Shown one piece after another: positions 42,999 through 50,528 of a stretch of DNA of 64,000 bases; position 1 is the first letter of the stretch; every line of letters starts with the position of its first letter. Location of the stretch: contig NZ_CP119968.1 of the NCBI RefSeq assembly GCF_032163395.1, positions 4,180,001 to 4,244,000 on the forward strand, in the 5' to 3' direction. The notes below the pieces were generated by a model. That model made no database searches. It was not told the DNA's origin and worked only from the letters and a program-made list of their open reading frames with translations. The translations under genes were made by a program, and so were the position numbers. This DNA comes from Gloeocapsopsis dulcis (GTDB lineage: Bacteria; Cyanobacteriota; Cyanobacteriia; Cyanobacteriales; Chroococcidiopsidaceae).

Positions 42999-43937
42999 TT
43001 AGACGAGTTCTAGGTGTGGGCTGGGTTTATTAGTGGTTGACCAAATTTTGATTTCTCCGGCGTCGGGTTCGGAGATTTTGGCGTTGGGGTTGTAGTGGGG
43101 AAGGTTGAGGAAGCAGCGGTATTCGGAGGCGATCGCAATCATTTCTGGGGTTTCGTAAATTGCTGCTGGTTTGGCGGCGAATTTGTCGCGGACGAGTGCA
43201 ATTTTGTCTGGGGTGGCGACGAGAAATGTGTATGTGCCGTCGATATCGTTGAGGAGATTTTGGAGGGCTTGTTCTAAGGAGAAGCCTTGGAGGAGTTGAT
43301 AGCGGATGTAGTGGGCGATCGCTTCGGAATCGTTGTCGGTTTCAAATGCAATGCCTTTCTTTTCTAGAGAAAATCGCAGTTTGTAGTAATTGGAAATTTG
43401 ACCATTGTGTACAAGGCATAAATCTGGTGCTGAGGTGAAGGGATGTGAATGATAGGTATCTACAACAGATTCTGTTGCCATGCGGGTGTGTCCAATTCCA
43501 TGACTTCCTGCAAAGCCTTTTAATTGATATCTTTGAAATAAATTTTCCGCTGTGCCAACTTCTTTATAAATTTCTAATAGCTGTCCAATACTCATTAAAT
43601 GTATTTGGGGAAATTGAGTAGCTAGGTGTTGCTTAAATTCTGCTAAATCTAAAGTTTTATTACTTGTGTCTAAAATGATCCGTCTACCACTACCAATAAC
43701 ATCAAATTTAATAACTCTAGCTTGACTGTGTAACCAGCTTTTTACTTCTTCCCAAGCTGCTTGTTCAGCAGCAAATAATAGGAGTTTTATATTATGTGGA
43801 ACTGAATTACTATAAATTCCTACCCCACACGAATCAGGTCCTCGTGTTTCTAGTGGCTGAATTAATTGCAGTAAATCGATACCTAAGTTTTTGTATAGCT
43901 CAGATTTTCGATAAATAATTCCTGCTATACCACACAC
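42999..43937 (-). CDS. Class II glutamine amidotransferase (MgsA/GlxB-type)
   Basis: 312 residues. Its mature N-terminus MCGIAGIIY supplies the nucleophile Cys2, with the GATase II blocks GIGHTRMATESVVDTYHSHP, LVHNGQISNYYKLR and FETDNDSEAIAHYI. It would produce ammonia for the FMN subunit, or in the N-methylglutamate synthase act as a remodelled subunit that does not use glutamine. It is the first gene of the trio, with a perfect 16-bp GntR operator 87-102 bp upstream. The length matches MgsA (about 300). Confidence 0.9.
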   Translation of the reverse strand: MCGIAGIIYRKSELYKNLGIDLLQLIQPLETRGPDSCGVGIYSNSVPHNIKLLLFAAEQAAWEEVKSWLHSQARVIKFDVIGSGRRIILDTSNKTLDLAEFKQHLATQFPQIHLMSIGQLLEIYKEVGTAENLFQRYQLKGFAGSHGIGHTRMATESVVDTYHSHPFTSAPDLCLVHNGQISNYYKLRFSLEKKGIAFETDNDSEAIAHYIRYQLLQGFSLEQALQNLLNDIDGTYTFLVATPDKIALVRDKFAAKPAAIYETPEMIAIASEYRCFLNLPHYNPNAKISEPDAGEIKIWSTTNKPSPHLELV

Positions 43938-44023
43938 TACTTATTCCTCCAAAATTATTATGTAAGTGCTGATTATAGTTAATAACTTTTACACTCTATA
44001 TAGCTAACTTTTGTTAAAATCCA

Positions 44024-44039
44024 TCTTGTTATAACAAGA
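44024..44039. promoter_or_regulatory. GntR operator, perfect palindrome, before the amidotransferase operon
   Basis: TCTTGTTATAACAAGA is a perfect 16-bp palindrome. It shares the 14-bp core CTTGTTATAACAAG with the site at 44919-44936, and the core has the G-T...A-C spacing seen in HutC-type operators. It lies between the GntR gene and the amidotransferase operon. Confidence 0.75.
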
Positions 44040-44091
44040 ATATTTTGATAAAACTGTGCCTAAAACTACCGATTTTTCTTTCCTTTTTAAT

Positions 44092-44883
44092 TTAAATAGT
44101 AGTATTTTGCTTGGTCAACGTTACTGAGTAACATAATGTGTCTGCACGAGAAAGCGTCTCACCACAAATGACAGGTTTTTCTCCTGTTGTATAAGCAATG
44201 TAGCTATTTACAAGTAATGGTGCGCCCAGGGGAATATCTAGATAGTCGCTGACTTCATGGGGCGCATGGGTGCATTCAATGATTGTTTCTACATGTTCAA
44301 TTGAGACACCATTACTATCGAGTGTCGGATAAATTAAGCTTGATTGTAGTTCTGTTGCAAATGTCTTACCTAAATCGAAGGGAATGTAAGTAATGTCTAC
44401 TGCAACAGGAATTTGATCGGTGAGAATGACTTTTTTCTGACAGTAAACTTGTAGTGTACCATCATCTAGCTGTAACTGCTTACACACCTTGGGTGAAGGT
44501 ACGACTGTTTCAAAGCTGAGGCTACGAATGCTGGCGGTAGAACCTTGTCGCGCCATGTCTTCATCAAAAAAGATCAGAGGGTTAGAAAGGGAACGCGTGA
44601 CTTTTTTGCGATCTTTGACAAAGACACCCTTACCGCGATGCGAAATGACTAGCCCTTGATTAACGAGATTGGCGATCGCTCGTCGTACTGTAATCCGACT
44701 AACGTTAAACTGCAACATCAACTGATGTTCGCTAGGAAGTTGCTCTCCTGGAGAGTAGTCACTACTATAAATTTGCTCGCGTAGCTTTTCTGAAATTGCT
44801 AAGTGTAAAGGAAGTTTAGAATTAACTGCTACTGGCGATGTCATTGAAAATATCCGAGAGCCTCTATTTATTGATTGTGTCAT
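44092..44883 (-). CDS. GntR family regulator, HutC subfamily (UTRA domain)
   Basis: 263 residues, or 249 if M15 is the start. The winged HTH is LREQIYSSDYSPGEQLPSEH, QLMLQFNVSRITVRRAIANL and HRGKGVFVKDRK. The C-terminal UTRA domain (about 95-250; IRSLSFETVVPSPKVCKQL, ECTHAPHEVSDYLDIPLGAP) binds a small effector. It is most likely the repressor acting on the two perfect CTTGTTATAACAAG palindromes flanking it and on the degenerate copies before amt and the GS-like gene. The effector may be an amine or a glutamyl-amine. Confidence 0.9.
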   Translation of the reverse strand: MTQSINRGSRIFSMTSPVAVNSKLPLHLAISEKLREQIYSSDYSPGEQLPSEHQLMLQFNVSRITVRRAIANLVNQGLVISHRGKGVFVKDRKKVTRSLSNPLIFFDEDMARQGSTASIRSLSFETVVPSPKVCKQLQLDDGTLQVYCQKKVILTDQIPVAVDITYIPFDLGKTFATELQSSLIYPTLDSNGVSIEHVETIIECTHAPHEVSDYLDIPLGAPLLVNSYIAYTTGEKPVICGETLSRADTLCYSVTLTKQNTTI

Positions 44884-44918
44884 GTATTGCTCTTACTATC
44901 GGTGGCTTAACCTGAGTA

Positions 44919-44936
44919 TACTTGTTATAACAAGTA
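44919..44936. promoter_or_regulatory. GntR operator, perfect 18-bp palindrome, in the divergent promoter
   Basis: TACTTGTTATAACAAGTA is perfectly symmetrical. It lies between the divergent GntR gene and FAD oxidoreductase gene, so the regulator can control itself and the oxidoreductase. Confidence 0.8.
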
Positions 44937-45003
44937 GACTGGCATTGGTATCAGATAATGTTCGCGATCATTTGCCTCTAAGCTTTAACTGGGAGAACAA
45001 TGG

Positions 45004-46200
45004 ATGGTTGAGACAGCAGATGTTGTTGTAGTGGGGGGAGGTTGTATTGGTGCATCTATTGCGTTGCATTTAGCTCAAAATCAAGCTGGAAAGGTGGTGC
45101 TGCTAGAACAAAAGGAACTGGCAAATGGTGCATCGGGTAAAGGTATTGGTATTATTCGCACACACTATACGCACCCTGTTTTAGCAGAGTTAGCATATCT
45201 ATCTCAACAACGATTCCACAATTTTAAACAACTTTTTGGTGGATACGAGAGTGGTTTTGATCCTTGTGGATACTACGTTTTAGTCGGAAATGCAGATGTA
45301 GCAACTCTCAAGGCTGTTGTGCAAATGCATCAATCAATGAAAATTAACGTAGATTTGATTGATTTAGCAGAAGTTCAAGCTAGAGTTCCTCACCTCAATC
45401 TTGATGATGTTGCCGCTGCTGCTTATGAACCATTTTCAGGTTATGGTAGCCCGCCACAAACAACGCTAGCTTTTGCACAACGTGCTGTAGATTTAGGAGT
45501 AGAAGTTCTCACACAAACACCTGTTCAAGATATTGAGTTGGATGCAGTAGGAATTCACGGTGTCGTTACAAGTAAGGGTGCGATCGCCACGCGCACTGTT
45601 GTTGATTGTGTTGGTCCTTGGGCAAGAAAACTTACTCAAAGCTTAGGCTTAGATTTTCCTGTTAATCCTGTTGTGGAACACGTTGTTGTCGTAGAAAGAC
45701 CCTTGGAATTTTCGCATCACCCTGTTGTTTCTGACTTAGTGAATCTCTGCTACTCACGCTCAGATCCGCATCAACCTTATACGCGAATTGGTAATTCTGA
45801 TCCTAAATATCATTCGCAATTTATGTTACAAGATGCTGATGACTTTCACGGACAAATTTATCCGCAAATTACTGAAGAATTGCAGCAAAAACTGATTCAG
45901 CGCTATCCAGTTCTCGAAAAAGCTAAAGTTGTTGATCAGTATTCGGGAATATGGGGCGTGACACCAGACTATCAACCGATTATTGACTATCTCAAGCACA
46001 TTCCAGGGTTATACTGTGCCGTTGGTTTTAGCGGTCATGGTTATAAACTTAGCCCCATAATTGGTGAACTGATGAGTCAATTTATCTTAGGCGATCGCTC
46101 TGTGATGGATAAATTAAAGATCTTTCGCTTCAGTCGTTTTCAAGAAGATGACTTAGTTAAATCACCTATCACTTATGGTAAAGCAAAAGGATTGCGCTAA
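45004..46200 (+). CDS. FAD-dependent amine/amino-acid oxidoreductase (DAO family, sarcosine oxidase beta-like)
   Basis: 398 residues. The FAD-binding motif is VVVVGGGCIGASIALHLAQ with the acidic residue in VVLLEQKELANGASGKGIG, and the C-terminal FAD motif is PGLYCAVGFSGHGYKLSPII. The enzyme family oxidises secondary amines such as sarcosine, glycine, D-amino acids or N-methylglutamate. It resembles the beta-type subunit of heterotetrameric sarcosine oxidase/N-methylglutamate dehydrogenase, but the other subunits are absent in this window; a PuuB-like gamma-glutamylamine oxidase is an alternative. A palindromic operator lies 68-85 bp upstream. Confidence 0.85.
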   Translation: MVETADVVVVGGGCIGASIALHLAQNQAGKVVLLEQKELANGASGKGIGIIRTHYTHPVLAELAYLSQQRFHNFKQLFGGYESGFDPCGYYVLVGNADVATLKAVVQMHQSMKINVDLIDLAEVQARVPHLNLDDVAAAAYEPFSGYGSPPQTTLAFAQRAVDLGVEVLTQTPVQDIELDAVGIHGVVTSKGAIATRTVVDCVGPWARKLTQSLGLDFPVNPVVEHVVVVERPLEFSHHPVVSDLVNLCYSRSDPHQPYTRIGNSDPKYHSQFMLQDADDFHGQIYPQITEELQQKLIQRYPVLEKAKVVDQYSGIWGVTPDYQPIIDYLKHIPGLYCAVGFSGHGYKLSPIIGELMSQFILGDRSVMDKLKIFRFSRFQEDDLVKSPITYGKAKGLR

Positions 46201-46470
46201 AAATTCACATTATCAGGGGGCGGAAAAGTAGGTTAGGGGTACTTGCCAAACCCATGATTTAGATATAGAATATTTTTTATATAATGGAGATATAAGTAAT
46301 TAGTTTTAAAAGCATATATTCCCATTATGAAGAAAACAATATCATAAACACTCTCAAACATCAAGCGGAAACTTTCATATCCATCTTGACCGAAATTAGT
46401 AGTGGTCGAGGAAGTTGCACAATAGTAAATATGTAGCCGATTATATAGTGCTGCTATAAAAATAAAATCA

Positions 46471-46830
46471 ATGTCTAAGATATTAAAAACTCTGATGCAA
46501 GCTGCGATTGCATCTCCCCTGGTATTTACAGCAAGCCTTTATAGCTCAAATGCCCTAGCTCAAATACCAAGCACTCCAACTAATAGCGCACAACAAGGTT
46601 GTCTTTCAGGGTATCCTGATGGAACATTCCGAGGCGATCGCCCAGTGACACGCTACGAATTTGCCGCAGGGTTAAACGCTTGCTTAGACCGAGTAAATCA
46701 ACTGCTTCCCAATCGCGATCTAGCCACACGCGCGGAATTTGAAGCTTTAATTCAACGCCAGCGGGAACTCAACGCCGAAATCCGAGAACTCAACGGAAGA
46801 GTAGGTAATCCACCAGACACAAAAGATTGA
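46471..46830 (+). CDS. Short SLH-domain protein with signal peptide
   Basis: 119 residues. Residues 1-30 form a signal peptide (MQAAIASPLVFTASLYSSNA, ending ALAQ). Residues about 45-75 match the S-layer homology domain seen in cyanobacterial porins (GCLSGYPDGTFRGDRPVTRY, then EFAAGLNACLDRVNQLL), followed by a charged coiled coil (LATRAEFEALIQRQRELNAE). Porins of this type continue into an OprB barrel that is absent here, so this is either a stand-alone periplasmic SLH protein or a truncated porin. Confidence 0.75.
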   Translation: MSKILKTLMQAAIASPLVFTASLYSSNALAQIPSTPTNSAQQGCLSGYPDGTFRGDRPVTRYEFAAGLNACLDRVNQLLPNRDLATRAEFEALIQRQRELNAEIRELNGRVGNPPDTKD

Positions 46831-46831
46831 G

Positions 46832-46950
46832 AGTTTTGAATTTTAAGTTTTGAGTCCTAAAGAGTTTTGAATTTTGAATTAAAAGAATCTTCTTAACTCA
46901 ACACTCAACACTCATAACTCTCTTCAGCTCAACACTGAGAACTTATAATT
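46832..46950. repeat. TTTTGAATTTTGAGTT-type repeats with inverted copies
   Basis: Units such as GAGTTTTGAATTTTGAATT, followed by inverted copies AACTCAACACTCAACACTC, could form an extended AT-rich hairpin. The segment ATTAAAAGAATCTTCTTA is also found at 54768-54785 beside the cydA gene. Confidence 0.65.
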
Positions 46951-46982
46951 CCCCGTCTCCTTTGCACTCCTGCGCTTCAGTC

Positions 46983-47012
46983 GTAGCCTACGGCAAGCCG
47001 AAGAAGCGCTAC
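46983..47012. repeat. Dispersed palindromic repeat before the P450 gene
   Basis: GTAGCCTACGGCAAGCCGAA followed by GAAGCGCTAC: the inverse of the repeat between higB and higA (3090-3119). It overlaps a longer upstream reading frame of the P450 gene but is not conserved protein coding. Confidence 0.6.
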
Positions 47013-47027
47013 GTTCAAAAAAGTCTT

Positions 47028-48404
47028 ATGAATAATCAAAAAATTCTAGATGGTCCAAGTCCATCCTTAATAGGTCGTAGAATCAATATGCTGTGGTGGA
47101 TTTTCAATCCGCTAGCAATACTAGAAAAACGCTATCAGCAGTACGGTGATATTTACGTTATCGCCAAGAACACGTCACCGCAAGTCGTTTATATTAGTAA
47201 CCCCGAAGCACTCCAGCAAATCTTTAGTGCGCCAGCAGGAACTTTTGACAGTAGCGGTGCAAACAATGTTTTATTACCTTTACTAGGCGATCGCTCGCTC
47301 ATTTTACTCGATGGTGCAGCGCATCAACGCCAGCGTAAGTTATTGATGCCACCATTTCATGGCGATCGCTTAAAAACGTATGGCGAAACAATTCGTCAGA
47401 TAACGCAACAAGTCATCAGTCAGTGGGAAGTTGGTAAATCCTTCAACGTCCGCGCTGCAATGCAAGAAATTTCCTTGCGCGTGATTTTGAGTGTAGTTTT
47501 TGGATTAGATGAAGGCGATCGTTTTGAGGAACTGAGAAAACTACTGACACGGCTATTAGACGGGGTAGGTTCTCCGATCAGTTCAATGTTACTCTTCTTT
47601 CCCTCACTACAAAAAGATTGGGGGATGTGGAGTCCGTGGGGGCGTTTTCTGCGATTGCGATCGCAAATTGATCAAATCATATACACCCAAATTAAAGCAA
47701 GAAGAGAATCTGACTCAAAGCACGACGATATTCTCAGTTTACTGCTCGATGCCCGCGATGAAGATGGTCAACCAATGACTGACAAAGAACTGCGTGACGA
47801 ACTGGTAACATTACTATTCGCGGGACATGAAACAACTGCTTCGGCTTTATCGTGGGCGTTGTACTGGATTGACAATTTACCTGAAGTGCGCGAGAAGTTA
47901 TTGCAAGAACTTGATACACTTCCAGCAGCCGATCCGAGTGCTGTTATCAAGCTACTTTATTTAAATGCTGTATGCTGCGAAACCCTGCGAATTTACCCGA
48001 TCGCAATTAATACTTTTCCGCGTATTGTCAAATCGCCCATCGACATTATGGGTTACCATTTTGAACCAGGTACGCTGTTACTTCCTTCTACTTATCTCAC
48101 GCATCACCGCGAAGATCTTTACCCAGAACCCAAGTGTTTCAAACCCGAACGCTTTCTCGAAAAACAGTTTTCACCTTATGAGTATTTACCCTTTGGTGGT
48201 GGTAATCGTCGTTGTATTGGACTTGCTTTCGCGCAGTTTGAGATGAAATTAGTTTTAGCGACAATTCTGACGCAATATGACTTACAACTAGCAAATAAAA
48301 CAGCGATCAAGCCAACTCGCCGAGGATTGACTGTTGCGCCTTCAGCACATCTCCGGATGGTTGTGAAGCAACTGCGATCGCAGAAGTCTCCTGCTTTGGT
48401 TTAA
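47028..48404 (+). CDS. Cytochrome P450
   Basis: 458 residues from ATG 47028 (an upstream in-frame extension to 46962 runs through a dispersed repeat). The I-helix is LVTLLFAGHETTASALSWAL with the oxygen-binding Thr, the K-helix CCETLRIYP (ExxR), and the haem loop FGGGNRRCIGLAFAQFE with the axial Cys. It resembles the cyanobacterial class often annotated CYP110/120, acting on fatty acids, alkanes or terpenoids. No redox partner gene is adjacent. It is likely soluble or peripherally bound by the hydrophobic N-terminus. Confidence 0.93.
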   Translation: MNNQKILDGPSPSLIGRRINMLWWIFNPLAILEKRYQQYGDIYVIAKNTSPQVVYISNPEALQQIFSAPAGTFDSSGANNVLLPLLGDRSLILLDGAAHQRQRKLLMPPFHGDRLKTYGETIRQITQQVISQWEVGKSFNVRAAMQEISLRVILSVVFGLDEGDRFEELRKLLTRLLDGVGSPISSMLLFFPSLQKDWGMWSPWGRFLRLRSQIDQIIYTQIKARRESDSKHDDILSLLLDARDEDGQPMTDKELRDELVTLLFAGHETTASALSWALYWIDNLPEVREKLLQELDTLPAADPSAVIKLLYLNAVCCETLRIYPIAINTFPRIVKSPIDIMGYHFEPGTLLLPSTYLTHHREDLYPEPKCFKPERFLEKQFSPYEYLPFGGGNRRCIGLAFAQFEMKLVLATILTQYDLQLANKTAIKPTRRGLTVAPSAHLRMVVKQLRSQKSPALV

Positions 48405-48453
48405 AGCAGCTACACTAGATACCGATGAAACTGAGTCATAGCGCTAATTGCTG

Positions 48454-50073
48454 TTAAATTATCGACAGAGAATCTGATGTGATTTGAGTGTGAGTGCGAT
48501 CGCTTGTTTTTGGCAGTTCAATTGTAAAAGTTGCGCCTTGTTCAATGCCAGGACTTTCTACCTTAACAGAACCACCATGAAGTTGCACTATATGCTGTAC
48601 GATCGCGAGTCCTAAGCCTAATCCACCTTGTTTGATTGAACCTTCAGCTTGGCGAAAACGTTCAAATACGTGTGGTACTAAATCAGGGCTGATACCTTGA
48701 CCTGTATCACTCACAATAACTTGAATTGTGCGATCGCTCCACTTAAGTTCAACTCGAATGCGCCCATGATGAGACGTGAACTTAATTGCATTTGATAATA
48801 AATTCCAGATAACTTGTTGTAAGCGGGTTGCATCACCAAAAAGCAGTGCCAAGGGATAAGCTGAATCATCTTCGCCTTTACTGAGACTAGTAAAAGAAGA
48901 ATCAATAGTAAAATCTAGTTGAATATCTTTAGCTTCGGCTACAGGATGCACTGTGTCTATTGCTGTTTGAAGGATAACCACCAAGTCAACAAATTGCATA
49001 TTGAGGTGGAGTTTTCCCGAAACAATCCGCGATACATCGAGTAGATCGTCGATAAGTTGTTTCTGTAACCTAACGTTGCGTTCTATCGTTTCGTAGGCGC
49101 GGCAAATTTGGTTTTCTTTGAGCTTTTTACTTTGTAATAGTTGAGTATACATGAGAATGGCAGTTAGCGGATTACGCAACTCATGCGAAACCATTGCTAA
49201 AAACACATCTTTAGATTTGTTAGCCGTTTCCGCTGCTGTACGTGCTAGTTGTTCTTGTACCAATAATTGTGCGCGTTCTTGTTCCAAGCACTTGCGATCG
49301 GTAATATCGCGCCAAGCAATCACGAAGCCATCACCTAACTTAGTCGCACGAATATCTAATGCTTTGCTGATGTACTTCTCATCATCGAGTGCATAGAATA
49401 AAACTTCTTTAGTCAGGGGTTCGCCCGTTTCTACTACTTGGCAAAAATTGTTAAATAGCTCATCTTGGGAAAACAGCGGTAGGGTTAAAAGTGAAGCATT
49501 AATTTGTTCTTGCGCACTCATCGAGTTAAAAGCACAAGCAGCATCATTAACATACTCAATTGCAAAGTCTACAATATCACCTCCAGCATTGCGGATGCTC
49601 GTAAAAATCCCAAAGCAATCAAGCATTGTTTCTATAGAAGTCCGAAATCGCTGTTCGCTTTGTTCGAGCAAAGTTTGTAAGTGAGTGCGTTCAATCGCAT
49701 TATGAATTGCCAAACGCAGACTTTCTGCTGTAGTTTCTCCTTTAACAAGATAGTCAGAAGCACCGCTTTTCATCGCTTGCACTGCGATCGCTTCATTGCC
49801 TTGACCTGTTAACATAATGACCGGCAAATTGGTTTTACCCATTTGCAACTGTAATTCACTTAAAAATTCCAATCCATTAATATCAGGTAACAAGAAGTCT
49901 AATAAAATAACATCTGGTTTGACTAAGTTGCACAACTCTAGTCCTTCTTCCCCACACTCTTCTCCAAAAATCTGGTACGTATATGTATCATCTTTTAGCA
50001 AATAGCGGTGATATGTATCTCGGTCTTCTAGACAATCATCGATAATGACAATAGTCCGCTGATTTTGTACCAT
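48454..50073 (-). CDS. Hybrid histidine kinase REC-PAS-HisKA-HATPase
   Basis: 539 residues. The REC domain (about 8-125) has IVIIDDCLEDRDTYHRYLL and the phospho-acceptor Asp in VILLDFLLPDINGLEF, with KGE in DYLVKGETTAE. A PAS-like domain (about 140-265) is followed by the H-box MVSHELRNPLTAILMY, N-box NLLSNAIKFTSHHG and glycine box GLGLGLAIVQHIVQLHG. It follows the Rcp1-like gene by 2 bp and may take phosphate from the phytochrome kinase and relay it onward. Confidence 0.9.
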   Translation of the reverse strand: MVQNQRTIVIIDDCLEDRDTYHRYLLKDDTYTYQIFGEECGEEGLELCNLVKPDVILLDFLLPDINGLEFLSELQLQMGKTNLPVIMLTGQGNEAIAVQAMKSGASDYLVKGETTAESLRLAIHNAIERTHLQTLLEQSEQRFRTSIETMLDCFGIFTSIRNAGGDIVDFAIEYVNDAACAFNSMSAQEQINASLLTLPLFSQDELFNNFCQVVETGEPLTKEVLFYALDDEKYISKALDIRATKLGDGFVIAWRDITDRKCLEQERAQLLVQEQLARTAAETANKSKDVFLAMVSHELRNPLTAILMYTQLLQSKKLKENQICRAYETIERNVRLQKQLIDDLLDVSRIVSGKLHLNMQFVDLVVILQTAIDTVHPVAEAKDIQLDFTIDSSFTSLSKGEDDSAYPLALLFGDATRLQQVIWNLLSNAIKFTSHHGRIRVELKWSDRTIQVIVSDTGQGISPDLVPHVFERFRQAEGSIKQGGLGLGLAIVQHIVQLHGGSVKVESPGIEQGATFTIELPKTSDRTHTQITSDSLSII

Positions 50074-50075
50074 AA

Positions 50076-50528
50076 TTACCCTCTTACTGAGTTAGGAAGA
50101 ATCACTGCTTCAAACCAGTAATCAATTAACACTTGAACAGTTCGCATCAATTTTTTGACATCAATTGGCTTAAGAATATAACCGTTCACTCCACACTGAT
50201 AACAAATTTCAATATCTTTAGGATTAGAAGAAGTCGTAAAAACCACAACTGGAATCATTTTCAGTTCGCTATCTTGCTTAATTTGCTCTAATACCTCTCT
50301 GCCGTCTGTTCCTGGTAAATTAAGATCGAGAAGAATAATTCCAGGTCGAGGTGCTTTGGTCGAGTCTTGATATTGACCATTATGTCGGAGAAAGTCTAAT
50401 GCATCGTCTCCATCAACACAGCGATAGACAACGTTACTAATTGATGCTTTGCGCAGAATTCGTTCAAAAGCAGCAAAATCTTCATCACTATCTTCAATGA
50501 CTAGTAGTGGTTGAGTTGATCCTGCCAT
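50076..50528 (-). CDS. rcp1: Rcp1-like response regulator
   Basis: 150 residues forming a single REC domain of the Rcp1 type: PLLVIEDSDEDFAAFERILR, LDFLRHNGQYQD (the long beta3-alpha3 insertion typical of cyanobacterial phytochrome regulators), acceptor Asp in IILLDLNLPGTDGREV, TTSSNPKDIEICYQCGVNGY and KPIDVKKL. It has no output domain. The start ATG is adjacent to the stop of the phytochrome gene, so translation is coupled. Confidence 0.93.
   Translation of the reverse strand: MAGSTQPLLVIEDSDEDFAAFERILRKASISNVVYRCVDGDDALDFLRHNGQYQDSTKAPRPGIILLDLNLPGTDGREVLEQIKQDSELKMIPVVVFTTSSNPKDIEICYQCGVNGYILKPIDVKKLMRTVQVLIDYWFEAVILPNSVRG

Noticed and set aside
46962-47027. N-terminal extension of the P450 gene
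   Set aside because: The DNA is the dispersed GTAG...CTAC repeat; the ATG at 47028 fits the family start.
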